DNA of 29,941 bases from an uncultured Clostridia bacterium (GTDB taxonomy: Bacteria; Bacillota_A; Clostridia; TANB77; CAG-508). The first letter of the stretch is position 1. The number at the start of each line of letters is the position of its first letter. Below, in pieces: positions 1-7,999 of this stretch. The stretch is taken from the NCBI GenBank assembly GCA_934130705.1, contig CAKOYL010000007.1:1-29941 (forward strand), in the 5' to 3' direction. The position numbers and the translations under genes were made by a program. A model generated the notes under the pieces. It saw only the letters and a program-made list of their open reading frames with translations, did no database searches and was not told where the DNA came from.

Positions 1-155
1 AAACTTTCTAATGTTCCATCATATCTATTTCTCCATCTATATATTGTTCTTTTACATTCTCCAAATTTATATGCTGCTTTTGCCACTCCATATTTTCTTG
101 AAAATTTTACTATTGACTCTTTATATTTTAATCTATCTGTGATATTATTACCCAT
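1..155 (-). CDS. Transposase N-terminal fragment (helix-turn-helix; runs off the window)
   Basis: The minus strand reads an open frame from ATG at 155 to the window edge (51 full codons), preceded by a good ribosome site (GGAGGTG, 7 nt before ATG). The product begins MGNNITDRLKYKE and holds a helix-turn-helix ending in RTIYRWRNRYDGTLES. This N-terminal signature is typical of IS481/IS3-type transposases with an integrase core; the DDE domain would lie outside the window. Its role would be to bind the element ends and catalyse transposition. The IS subfamily is inferred from this short piece only. The 5' leader forms a hairpin, described separately. Confidence 0.7.
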   Translation of the reverse strand, partial: MGNNITDRLKYKESIVKFSRKYGVAKAAYKFGECKRTIYRWRNRYDGTLES

Positions 156-218
156 AAGAGAGCACCTCCGATATGTTTATTTTTGGTCATTTAAACAATA
201 TCATTTTTGTGCTCTCTT
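156..218 (-). promoter_or_regulatory. Leader hairpin overlapping the transposase ribosome site
   Basis: AAGAGAGCAC at 156-165 and GTGCTCTCTT at 209-218 are perfect 10-bp inverted arms about 43 nt apart. In the transposase mRNA the downstream arm covers the last bases of GGAGGTG and the bases just before ATG. A transcript entering from outside would fold and hide the start site, as known for several IS elements that resist read-through activation. The pairing is seen; the function is inferred. Confidence 0.5.
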
Positions 219-240
219 TTCAATATTTTATTTTCAATGT

Positions 241-250
241 ATTTGTGACA
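241..250. repeat. Possible outer end of the insertion sequence
   Basis: Read on the minus strand this is TGTCACAAAT, about 90 nt upstream of the transposase start. IS481-type elements commonly end in TGT...ACA, so this may be the terminal inverted repeat. The other end is outside the window, so neither the match nor the boundary can be tested here. Confidence 0.2.
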
Positions 251-294
251 TATCTATTTTAAACCTATATTTTTCTAGCTTTCTCCTTTCGGCT

Positions 295-1875
295 TTAATT
301 ACTGGCATTTTTATCTCTAATCTTATCGCAAATATTTTTTACGCAATATATACCTAAAAACATAAAAAGGAAATGTGCTATAAAAGCTTGTATTATCATT
401 GGCACAACATATCTGTCTACTGTTGTTCCAAATACTATATATGCCATAATTCCACCAAAACTTGTAATATATAATATAATCACAAGTTGTAATGTTTTTA
501 ATTTATTTTCACTTATTTTTTTATTAAATATCAAATAAATTATAAATGCTATTACACCCATCACTGGCGTTAACCACAATGAAAATTTTGTAATTATTGT
601 CACCATATTTATTACATGTTTTACATATTTATTAAAAATACTAGCTACAAAATTCATTTGATTTATTGTTTTATAATTTTCAATATATTTTTGATATTCC
701 TCATTAACATCAACTACATTTTCATCTTTTATGTATATTTTTGTTGGTATTATTGTATTTTCATATGCATACTCTATCGGATAGTTTTTATCTATAAAAA
801 TTATTTTATAATATCCATCATAATAGCTTTTTACAATATCCATTGGACTATTTATTAACACTTTAAAGTGAAATTTTAATTGATCTTTAAAGCTTCCTTC
901 TTGTTTTGTAAAATATACCAAATATTTACTATTCATGGTCGTTTTATATATTCTAAAGTGCTTATAATTAGATTCATCTGATAATATTTTATCTATTTCT
1001 TCATTATCCTTACTATCTAATTTACTTCTATCTATATCTTGTTCCTGTATATTACTCTCATCACATATTTTCTTTAAAGTTGTAATTCCATATATAAGTC
1101 TATCCTTAACCCTTATGTCATTAGTACTTTCAGCCACATCTGCATCTCTCATAGAAAAATTCCATATATTTACACTCAAAACAAGTGTTATTAATACTAT
1201 TAAAAATGTAATAACTTTTGATAGTATATTTGTTTTATTAGGCTTATTTACAATAGAAATAAATGCACTAATTATGATTGGAATAAGTGTAAGTGGTACT
1301 AGTGATTGTTTTATATGGTATAAAAATATTGTTAATATAGAAAATATTATAGTATATATACAAGTATATTTTTTATTCTCCGCCCATGAATTTTCTATCC
1401 ATAACCAGCTTAAATAGCATGTAAATAATGAAATCGTTATTGCAACAAACTCTGTTAGTACTGTATGATAATATCCAAATATCATAGGATTTAATATAGT
1501 AAATACTAACGTATATATTACAAATACAAATTTTAATATTCTATTTTTGAATACTCCTAATTCTTTTAACTTTTCATACATTTTATATATTGTAAAAATC
1601 ATCCATAAATAAAAAATATACATTCCTATTAAAATAAAAAACTTATTTTCAATACCAAATGGTTTTAACAATTTTAAAAGCAGAGGAAATGCAATTCCTC
1701 TATGTTTTATCCAATTTACTTTCATCTCATTAGTTCCAATATAATCAGCTAATCCTAAATATTCTGACGAATCCCATGTTGTTGTTATATTATAACTAAA
1801 AAATAATATTCCTGAAAGTATAATTAATATTATCGCCAATACCTTTTTCTTATTTTTGTTCCAAAAATTTTTCAT
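295..1875 (-). CDS. Polytopic membrane protein, GT-C-type glycosyltransferase-like
   Basis: The 526-residue protein has about ten hydrophobic segments (roughly residues 11-28, 78-95, 113-131, 135-155, 168-186, 195-208, 221-238, 435-452, 467-488, 493-516) and a large hydrophilic loop at about 240-420. The first extracytoplasmic loop has WDSSEYLGLADYIG, an acidic motif placed as in dolichyl-phosphate-mannose/ArnT-type GT-C enzymes, which move a sugar from a lipid carrier on the outer face of the membrane. Substrate cannot be told. It starts 20 nt after topA ends on the same strand, with AGGGG about 10 nt before ATG, so it is probably co-transcribed with topA. Assignment rests on topology and one motif. 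Confidence 0.55.
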   Translation of the reverse strand: MKNFWNKNKKKVLAIILIILSGILFFSYNITTTWDSSEYLGLADYIGTNEMKVNWIKHRGIAFPLLLKLLKPFGIENKFFILIGMYIFYLWMIFTIYKMYEKLKELGVFKNRILKFVFVIYTLVFTILNPMIFGYYHTVLTEFVAITISLFTCYLSWLWIENSWAENKKYTCIYTIIFSILTIFLYHIKQSLVPLTLIPIIISAFISIVNKPNKTNILSKVITFLIVLITLVLSVNIWNFSMRDADVAESTNDIRVKDRLIYGITTLKKICDESNIQEQDIDRSKLDSKDNEEIDKILSDESNYKHFRIYKTTMNSKYLVYFTKQEGSFKDQLKFHFKVLINSPMDIVKSYYDGYYKIIFIDKNYPIEYAYENTIIPTKIYIKDENVVDVNEEYQKYIENYKTINQMNFVASIFNKYVKHVINMVTIITKFSLWLTPVMGVIAFIIYLIFNKKISENKLKTLQLVIILYITSFGGIMAYIVFGTTVDRYVVPMIIQAFIAHFLFMFLGIYCVKNICDKIRDKNASN

Positions 1876-1895
1876 TTGTATAAACCCCTTTTATA

Positions 1896-3944
1896 CTATT
1901 TTTTCTTCTTCGTTTTTTTCTTTTTTGTCTCTTTTTTCAAATCTTCTACATCTTCTGGATTCCATTTTTCTCCTGGTTTTGGTTTATTCCATGAAATATA
2001 ATCACAAGATTCTGGATTGTGTTCACAAATGTAATAGTTTCTTTTTCTCTTTGTTTTTCTAACTTGTACCACACCTCCGCATTTTGGACATGGTACATCT
2101 ATTGTTTCTATTATTGGTTTTGCATTTTTACATTCTGGATATCCTGGACAAGCTAGAAACTTTCCATATCTACCATATTTATACACCATCATTCTTCCAC
2201 ATTTCTCACATGGTACATCAGAAACCTCATCAACTAATTCTACATGTTCTAATTCCTTCTCAACTTTTTCAAGTTCCTTTTCGAATGGTCCATAGAATTC
2301 TCTAATCATTTGTTTCCATTGTTCTTTTCCTTCTGCTATTTCATCAAATTCATTTTCAATTTTTGCTGTAAATTCTACATTAATAACATCTGTGAAGTTT
2401 TCTGTTAATATTTTATTTACAATCTTTCCTAATTCAGTTGGAACTAATTGTTTTTGTTTTTTTTCAATGTATCTTCTTTCTAAGATAGTTGTAATTGTTG
2501 GTGAATACGTACTTGGTCTACCTATTCCTTTTTCTTCTAATGTTTTTACTAAACTTGCTTCTGTATATCTTGCTGGTGGTTCTGTAAAGCTTTGTTTAGG
2601 ATTTATTTTTAATAATTTTACTTCTTGATTTTCTTGTAATTCTGGTAATATGCCTTCTTCTTTTTCCTCTTTTTCATCAGTTCCTTCTACGTATAATATC
2701 ATAAATCCTTTAAATTTTAAATTTTGTCCATTAGCTTTAAAATCATAATCATCTGCTTTTATATTAACAGTCATTGTGTCATATATTGCTGGTCTCATTT
2801 GACTTGCCATAAATCTATTATAAACTAATTTATATAATTTATATTGGTCTTTTGTTAGTTCATCTTTTATTTTATCTGGTTCTATATCTGCATATGTTGG
2901 TCTTATACCTTCGTGAGCATCTTGAGCATCTTTGCTAGTTTTATAATATCTATTTTCATAATATTCTTCTCCATATGTTGCTACTATTTGTGTTTTTGCT
3001 GCTGCTCTTGCTTCTTCTGAAATTCTTGTAGAGTCTGTTCTCATATATGTAATTAAACCAACTGTACCTTTTTCAGCTATTTTTACACCTTCATATAATC
3101 CTTGTGCAACTGACATTGTTTTCTTTAATGTGAATCCTAATTTTCTTGATGCCTCTTGTTGCATTGTACTTGTTGTGAATGGTGGTGCCGGATTTCTTTT
3201 CTTTTCGCCTTTTTTTACTTCTGATACAGTATATTGGGCTTTTTCTATTGTTTTTAAAATTTGGTCTATCTCTTCTTTAGAATGAATTTCTTGTTTTTTG
3301 CCATTTTTACCATAAAATCTAGCTTCAAATTGTTTTTTTGATTTTTCATCTTTTAAATCTGCATATATATTCCAATATTCTTCTGGAATAAAGTTTTCTA
3401 TTTCATTTTCTCTATCTACTATTAATTTTACAGCAACAGATTGAACTCTACCTGCTGACAATCCTCTTTTTACTTTTTTCCATAAAATTGGGCTTATTTT
3501 ATAACCAACAATTCTATCTAAAACCCTTCTTGCTTGTTGAGCATCAACTGTATTTAAATCTATATTTCTTGGCTCTTTTATAGCTTTTTGTACTGCTGTT
3601 TTTGTAATTTCGTTAAAAGTTACTCTTGTAATTTTATCTTTATCATTTTCTAAAATTTTAGCTAAATGCCATGCTATTGCTTCTCCCTCACGGTCAGGGT
3701 CAGTTGCAAGATATACTTTTTTTGCTTTTTTTGCATCTGTTTTTAAAGATTTTATTAAGTCTCCTTTTCCTCTTATGTTTATATATTCTGGTTCAAAGTC
3801 ATGTTCTATATCTATTCCTAATTTTGATTTAGGTAAATCTCTTATATGTCCCATTGAAGCTACAACTTTTGTGCTTCCTCCTAAAAATTTCTTTATTGTA
3901 TTTGCTTTTGCTGGTGATTCTACTATTATTAACTTATCTGCCAT
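1896..3944 (-). CDS. topA: DNA topoisomerase I
   Basis: Type IA topoisomerase of 682 residues, which relaxes negative supercoils by cutting one strand. The TOPRIM domain begins at residue 3 (LIIVESPAKANTIKKFLGG) with acidic metal site TDPDREGE at 81-88. The active-site tyrosine is Y300 in LITYMRTDSTR. Two C-terminal four-cysteine zinc modules (CEKCGRMM and CPKCGGVV regions) precede a lysine-rich tail (KKETKKKKTKKKK), a usual DNA-binding end in Firmicutes. AAGGAGG lies just before ATG. Length and domain order are those of a complete housekeeping enzyme. The membrane protein gene follows after 20 nt. Confidence 0.97.
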   Translation of the reverse strand: MADKLIIVESPAKANTIKKFLGGSTKVVASMGHIRDLPKSKLGIDIEHDFEPEYINIRGKGDLIKSLKTDAKKAKKVYLATDPDREGEAIAWHLAKILENDKDKITRVTFNEITKTAVQKAIKEPRNIDLNTVDAQQARRVLDRIVGYKISPILWKKVKRGLSAGRVQSVAVKLIVDRENEIENFIPEEYWNIYADLKDEKSKKQFEARFYGKNGKKQEIHSKEEIDQILKTIEKAQYTVSEVKKGEKKRNPAPPFTTSTMQQEASRKLGFTLKKTMSVAQGLYEGVKIAEKGTVGLITYMRTDSTRISEEARAAAKTQIVATYGEEYYENRYYKTSKDAQDAHEGIRPTYADIEPDKIKDELTKDQYKLYKLVYNRFMASQMRPAIYDTMTVNIKADDYDFKANGQNLKFKGFMILYVEGTDEKEEKEEGILPELQENQEVKLLKINPKQSFTEPPARYTEASLVKTLEEKGIGRPSTYSPTITTILERRYIEKKQKQLVPTELGKIVNKILTENFTDVINVEFTAKIENEFDEIAEGKEQWKQMIREFYGPFEKELEKVEKELEHVELVDEVSDVPCEKCGRMMVYKYGRYGKFLACPGYPECKNAKPIIETIDVPCPKCGGVVQVRKTKRKRNYYICEHNPESCDYISWNKPKPGEKWNPEDVEDLKKETKKKKTKKKK

Positions 3945-3968
3945 AAGTCCTCCTTAGAATTTTATTCT

Positions 3969-3974
3969 ATTATA
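3969..3974 (-). promoter_or_regulatory. Probable -10 box for topA
   Basis: The minus strand reads TATAAT about 25 nt upstream of the topA start codon. I see no good -35 box at 17 nt. A short leader with the AAGGAGG ribosome site follows. Confidence 0.4.
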
Positions 3975-4041
3975 TTTTACTTTTAGTATTCTAGAACAAT
4001 TTTTAATAAATTGCAAGTTTTTTGGGTATTTTCTTGAAACA

Positions 4042-4300
4042 TTTGTTGCTAAAATAATGATTTTTTGTGATGTGATGGGTGTGATTGCTATAAATATTTG
4101 TTTTTGAGTGCGATTGGAATAATTTTAGAAAATCTTAATTAATTTTTAGGGGAATGTTCACGTCGAGCGATAGCGAGGACTAAGTGAAAGGGACCCCAAA
4201 AATTGATTTAGAATTTCTTAAATTATGTATTGAGCCGAAAAAACAAATATTTATAGCAATCACACCCATCACATCACAAAAAATCATTATCAGTAACAAA
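4042..4300. repeat. 259-bp imperfect palindrome, MITE-like or long structured hairpin
   Basis: The outer arms (about 4056-4105 and 4236-4286) are almost perfect inverted copies: the left reads TGATGTGATGGGTGTGATTG and its reverse complement lies at 4256-4275. The arms continue inward imperfectly (AATTTTTAGGGG at 4141-4152 against CCCCAAAAATT at 4194-4204) to an apex with paired TTCAC/GTGAA around GTCGAGCGATAGCGAGGAC, richer in GC than its surroundings. There is no protein with a credible start or homology. It occupies most of the 380-bp gap between topA and the DUF6514-like gene and abuts that gene's terminator. A non-autonomous mobile element is the simplest reading; a structured RNA is the alternative. 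Confidence 0.65.
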
Positions 4301-4355
4301 ACACCCTCTTTCCCTATTAATCTTTTAAATAAAATTAATAGGCGAAAAAGGGTGT
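4301..4355 (-). terminator. Terminator hairpin overlapping the end of the DUF6514-like gene
   Basis: ACACCCTCTTTCCCTATTAA at 4301-4320 pairs with the reverse complement at 4335-4355 (one bulge). On the minus strand the stem is followed by TTTTGTT. The stop codon (4325-4327) lies in the loop, so the last codons of the gene form one arm. Confidence 0.6.
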
Positions 4356-4660
4356 CCCCAAATATCAGAAATTACTTCTTCTGAATTTATTGGTGTTACC
4401 TTATTTTCTTTAAAAACACTTAATATTCTATTTTCTTCTTTTTCGTCATTTGTTATATATTTTATCTTTTTTGTTTCTACTTCTAAATTGTTCTCTTTAT
4501 ATTCAGTTTTTACTATTGTAATTCCATATTTAGCTTTATCGACTTTCTGAATATCATCTTCGTTTATTTCTTTATAATATTCTAGTTTTATTGGGTGATA
4601 TATTTCTGCTTCTTCTAGTTTATCTTTCTCAATAAATGTACTCCCAAAAAACGTTCTCAA
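4325..4660 (-). CDS. Small protein, DUF6514-like
   Basis: About 111 residues, predicted soluble and with no membrane segment. The pattern YGITIVKTEY...VETKKIKYITNDEKEENRIL...ENKVTPINSEEVISDI resembles the clostridial DUF6514 family (unknown function), whose members end in a VTPxxLxDVIxD-like stretch; this is a resemblance recalled, not searched. The start is decided by the ribosome site: the upstream ATG at 4666 directly abuts GGAGG, too close to use, while TTG at 4660 sits 6 nt after GGAGG. A TATAAT box on the minus strand at 4694-4699 may serve it. It lies about 100 nt downstream of the dipeptidase/transferase operon, same strand. Confidence 0.6.
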   Translation of the reverse strand: MRTFFGSTFIEKDKLEEAEIYHPIKLEYYKEINEDDIQKVDKAKYGITIVKTEYKENNLEVETKKIKYITNDEKEENRILSVFKENKVTPINSEEVISDIWGHPFSPINFI

Positions 4661-4765
4661 AAGCATCCTCCTTTTCTTTTTCTTATGTTTAAAATTATAT
4701 TTGCTATTTTACTACTAAATGCTAGAAGATGCAACGTTTTTTCATCGCAATATTTGACATATTTT

Positions 4766-5431
4766 TTATTGTTTTTCGACAATTTCGTTTTGTTTTTTAT
4801 AAATACTATTTGAAGGAACTACTCCTCTTACTGAAGATAGTGGGTAAACATTGGTATTTTTTCCAATTACTGTTCCAGGATTTAAAACTGAACCACACCC
4901 AATTTCGACATTATCTCCTAACATCGCTCCAAATTTTTTTAGTCCTGTTTCTATTTTTTCTTCTTTATTTTTTACAACAACTAATTTTTTATCTGATTTT
5001 ACATTTGATGTTATTGACCCAGCTCCCATATGTGCTTTATAACCTAATATTGAGTCTCCAACATAGTTGTAATGTGGTACTTGGACTTTGTTAAATAGTA
5101 TTACATTTTTTAATTCTGTTGAGTTTCCTACTACTGCTCCTTCTCCTACTATTGCTTTTCCTCTTATAAAAGCACAATGTCTTATTTCTGCATTTTTTCC
5201 TATAATTGCAGGTCCTTTTATATATGCTGTTGGTGCTATTGTTGCTATTTTAGCAATCCATATATCTTCTCCTCTTTTTTCGTATTCTTCACTACTTAAT
5301 GTATTTCCTAATTCTTTGATAAATTCTTCTATTTTAGGTAATACCTCCCAAGGGTATGTTGCACCTTCAAATATTTTTGATGCTATTGTTTCATCTAAAT
5401 TATATAAGTTTTTTATTTTGCATTCTTCCAT
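4766..5431 (-). CDS. Left-handed beta-helix (hexapeptide) transferase, GlmU C-terminal-like
   Basis: A 221-residue protein with a short helical N-terminus (NLYNLDETIASKIFEGATYPWEVLPKI) followed by many imperfect hexapeptide turns (AYIKGPAIIGKNAEIRHCAF, GEGAVVGNSTELKN, AMLGDNVEIGCGSVLNPGTV). This is the acyltransferase/nucleotidyltransferase beta-helix fold seen in the C-terminal half of GlmU. It has no N-terminal pyrophosphorylase domain although such proteins are often annotated as UDP-GlcNAc pyrophosphorylase. Expected role: acetyl- or acyl-transfer to a sugar-type substrate, which is not identifiable. The gene starts 10 nt after the dipeptidase gene ends and its ribosome site (GGAG) overlaps that end, so the two form an operon. 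Confidence 0.75.
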   Translation of the reverse strand: MEECKIKNLYNLDETIASKIFEGATYPWEVLPKIEEFIKELGNTLSSEEYEKRGEDIWIAKIATIAPTAYIKGPAIIGKNAEIRHCAFIRGKAIVGEGAVVGNSTELKNVILFNKVQVPHYNYVGDSILGYKAHMGAGSITSNVKSDKKLVVVKNKEEKIETGLKKFGAMLGDNVEIGCGSVLNPGTVIGKNTNVYPLSSVRGVVPSNSIYKKQNEIVEKQ

Positions 5432-5441
5432 TTTTTTCTCC

Positions 5442-6869
5442 TTATTCTTCCATTAATTTATAAATTGCATTTGCATATATTTTAGCACTTATTATTAAAT
5501 TGTCAATTTTTATATTTTCATCTGCTTGATGACATAAATCTTTTTCGTGTGGCATATTTGCTCCAAAAGATACACAATTTGGAAATGCTCTTGCAAAAGT
5601 TGCTCCTCCTATTGTAATTGGTTCTTCATTTTTGTTTGTTATTTCATTAAATACTTGTGTTAATGTTTTTATTAGCTTACTATCTTTTGGAATGAATAAT
5701 TTATTTACTTCTCCTCCAAAGGTTAGTTTTAAATCTTTATATTCTGCTGTTTTTTGTTTAAATGTATTTTTTACAAATTCAGGATCTGTATCTATTGGTA
5801 TTCTTAAATCCATTCCTATTTTTATTTTTTCTTTGCTTTCTTCTGGTTTTATATATAATTTTCCTACATTTAATGTAAGTTCTCCTGACTCATCTTTCTT
5901 GTTTATTTCTAGTAAGTTTCCATTATAATCTTTTCCTATATATTTTGCAAAAAATTCTATTAATTCATTTTCTATTTTATATTTATTAAAAACTTCATTT
6001 ATTAAAAGTATTAATTGAGAAATCGCATTTTTTCCCAAATCTGGATGTGCGGCATGACTTGAAACTCCATTAGATATTAGCTCTATGTTTTCTTTATTTT
6101 GTTGATTTACTTGAATATCAAAATCATTATTTTTTATTATTTCTTGTATATCATTTATTACTTCATTTTGATTTATATCTTTAACTTTTAGTATGCACTC
6201 ACAATATTTGGGAACTACTTTTAATGCATTGTTTTGGCAGTCTATTTTTTCTATTATTATTTTTTCATTCTTATTATTAGTGCCTTCAATAAATGGATGT
6301 ATAATACTTTTTTCTGCATAAATACAAGGAAAATCTGCATCTGGACTAAATCCTAATGATGGTATTTCTTCGTGTTCTTTATAATAATTTATACATTTCC
6401 AAGATTTTTCTTCATTTAATCCCAATATTAGTCTTACTCTTTTATTTATTTTTCCAATATCTTTTATTACTTTCATTGCATATAATGCTGATATTGTTGG
6501 TCCTTTGTCATCTATTGCTCCTCTACCATAAATTTTATTTTCATATATTTTGGGCTCAAATGGTTTTGTTATTTTCCAATCTGATTCATCTGCCGGTACA
6601 ACATCTAAATGCCCTATTATTCCAATTAATTCTTCTCCTTCACCAAATTCTATGTAACCACAATAACCATTTACATTCTTTGTTCTAAATCCTAACTCTT
6701 TTCCTAAGTTTAGCATATATTCTAGTGCATTATTACATTCTTTTCCAAATGGCATATTTTCTTCTGCAATTTCTTCATTTGAAATGCTTGGTATTTTTAT
6801 TAAATTACTTATGTTGTTTATCATATCTTGAGTATATTCTTCAATTTTTTTATTTATTTTTTCTTTCAT
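5442..6869 (-). CDS. M20 family metallo-dipeptidase (PepV/Sapep-like)
   Basis: 475 residues from the chosen start, similar in length to PepV/Sapep dipeptidases, which cut dipeptides in the cytoplasm using two metal ions. Visible metal and catalytic motifs: GHLDVVPADESDW (H87, D89), GRGAIDDKGP (D120), LNEEKSW (E153/E154), SPDADFP (D177) and a C-terminal MPHEKDLCHQADE histidine. The frame is open 28 codons further upstream, but only ATG at 6869 has a proper ribosome site (AAGGAGGTAAAA), and a TATAAT box lies inside the longer version. First gene of an operon with the beta-helix protein; transcribed divergently from the hydrolase gene. Confidence 0.88.
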   Translation of the reverse strand: MKEKINKKIEEYTQDMINNISNLIKIPSISNEEIAEENMPFGKECNNALEYMLNLGKELGFRTKNVNGYCGYIEFGEGEELIGIIGHLDVVPADESDWKITKPFEPKIYENKIYGRGAIDDKGPTISALYAMKVIKDIGKINKRVRLILGLNEEKSWKCINYYKEHEEIPSLGFSPDADFPCIYAEKSIIHPFIEGTNNKNEKIIIEKIDCQNNALKVVPKYCECILKVKDINQNEVINDIQEIIKNNDFDIQVNQQNKENIELISNGVSSHAAHPDLGKNAISQLILLINEVFNKYKIENELIEFFAKYIGKDYNGNLLEINKKDESGELTLNVGKLYIKPEESKEKIKIGMDLRIPIDTDPEFVKNTFKQKTAEYKDLKLTFGGEVNKLFIPKDSKLIKTLTQVFNEITNKNEEPITIGGATFARAFPNCVSFGANMPHEKDLCHQADENIKIDNLIISAKIYANAIYKLMEE

Positions 6870-6891
6870 TTTTACCTCCTTGATTTTGTTT

Positions 6892-6897
6892 ATTATA
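6892..6897 (-). promoter_or_regulatory. Extended -10 box for the dipeptidase operon
   Basis: The minus strand reads TGATATAAT (TGn plus perfect -10) about 22 nt upstream of the chosen ATG at 6869; the -35 region is weak. It supports the shorter start. Confidence 0.5.
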
Positions 6898-6947
6898 TCA
6901 CCTTTTTTATTTTTTAGAACTTTCTTTTCTATATTTATGCATTTTAC

Positions 6948-6976
6948 TTGCATTTGATTATCTTACGTTGTATAAT
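6948..6976 (+). promoter_or_regulatory. Promoter of the alpha/beta hydrolase gene
   Basis: TATAAT at 6971-6976 with TTGCAT at 6948-6953, 17 nt apart. Transcription would start near 6983, leaving a leader of about 27 nt. The -10 is perfect; the -35 shares only TTG with consensus. Confidence 0.45.
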
Positions 6977-7009
6977 TCATAAAAATAAATCGAAAGGTTG
7001 GTAAACTTT

Positions 7010-7852
7010 ATGCGGGAAAAAATAATTATTTTTATTTTTATAACAATTGTGCTAATTTTAGTTATTTTTTTGCGGACAGTTTTTGTTCGTAATGGTAAAT
7101 TTCTTGAAAATGTTGTTTATAAAAGCTCGAATTTGATTATCCAAAAGATTCGAACTGGCAATAGGAATTTAATTATTATTGGTTCTGGTTATTCTTTAAG
7201 TATTGATAATAATAATAGAATAACATATCACGACCCATTTATGATTTTTCGTAATATCGGCATAAAAAATGCAACTATTATGTCTATATTTTATCCATTG
7301 GAAGCCAGTGGATTAGAAGAGTCTGGTAAGGAATTAAGTAATTTTATTAATTCAATATCAAAAGATTATGATAATATAACTTTGATAGGTCATTCAAAGT
7401 GTGGAGTTTGCTTTGCAAATGCTACGAAATGGATTGCTTTTGATAATTTAGAGATTATTACGATCTCCGCTCCATTTTATGGAACGCCTTTTGTGAATAA
7501 AAAAGACGTTTTTCAAAAGTCAAATTTATTTGAAAAATTCATATACTCTTTAACTTTTAGCAATCATGCTGTGGATAAAGATATTATACCAAATTCTAAT
7601 TTTATTCAAAATGCCGACTATTCTGGGCTAGAAAAATGTAAGCATATAAATATTATTTCAGAATGTCCTAAAGCTTCAAAAGCTTTATCTGATATATTTT
7701 TTAATTATGTTGATACAAAACTAAACCTATCCGGAGATGGAGTTATTCCACGAAGAAGTCAATATTTATCTTACCCGAACACGATAGAAATATTGATTAA
7801 AACTAATCATGCTACTTCTTTTAAAATTGGTACAAAGAAGGGACTTCAATAG
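7010..7852 (+). CDS. Membrane-anchored alpha/beta hydrolase
   Basis: 280 residues. A hydrophobic segment at residues 4-21 followed by positive charges suggests an N-terminal anchor with the enzyme outside the cell. The fold of a serine hydrolase is suggested by LIGHSKCGVCFA (nucleophile S129 after a beta strand), DGVIPRRSQ (D243) and TNHATSF (H267) in triad order, as in lipase/PGAP1-like enzymes. The elbow is GxSxC rather than GxSxG, a real deviation. Substrate unknown. ATG at 7010 was chosen; a TTG four codons earlier is in frame but has poorer context, and AAAGG about 12 nt upstream of ATG is a weak ribosome site. Codons 2 and 22 are CGG, otherwise nearly absent in the window. Confidence 0.7.
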   Translation: MREKIIIFIFITIVLILVIFLRTVFVRNGKFLENVVYKSSNLIIQKIRTGNRNLIIIGSGYSLSIDNNNRITYHDPFMIFRNIGIKNATIMSIFYPLEASGLEESGKELSNFINSISKDYDNITLIGHSKCGVCFANATKWIAFDNLEIITISAPFYGTPFVNKKDVFQKSNLFEKFIYSLTFSNHAVDKDIIPNSNFIQNADYSGLEKCKHINIISECPKASKALSDIFFNYVDTKLNLSGDGVIPRRSQYLSYPNTIEILIKTNHATSFKIGTKKGLQ

Positions 7853-7870
7853 TCGCTTTATACTTACAAT

Positions 7871-7907
7871 TTACTGCAAAAAACATTAAATTTTTTGCAG
7901 TAATTTT
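7871..7907 (+). terminator. Terminator after the hydrolase gene
   Basis: TTACTGCAAAAAA (7871-7883) pairs perfectly with TTTTTTGCAGTAA (7891-7903) across a 7-nt loop, then TTTTC. It lies 19 nt after the stop codon. Confidence 0.7.
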
Positions 7908-7961
7908 CATAATAACTTATTTTTCTAATCCTACCATATATTATCTCATAATTTTATATCA

Positions 7962-7990
7962 TTGCTATTTTATCAAAATTCTGCTATACT
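7962..7990 (+). promoter_or_regulatory. Promoter giving a probably leaderless mRNA for the radical SAM gene
   Basis: TTGCTA (7962-7967), 17-nt spacer, TATACT (7985-7990) with TG at -15/-14 (TGCTATACT). The ATG is at 8000, only 9 nt after the -10 box, and no Shine-Dalgarno sequence precedes it. Confidence 0.55.
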
Positions 7991-7999
7991 AAATACACT

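Noticed and set aside
4184..4384. 66-codon open frame on the plus strand
   Set aside because: It lies within the large inverted repeat and the terminator, overlaps the DUF6514-like gene antisense, and has no ribosome site.
6870..6953. 28-codon N-terminal extension of the dipeptidase
   Set aside because: No ribosome site at its ATG, a promoter -10 box lies inside it, and the internal ATG has AAGGAGG.
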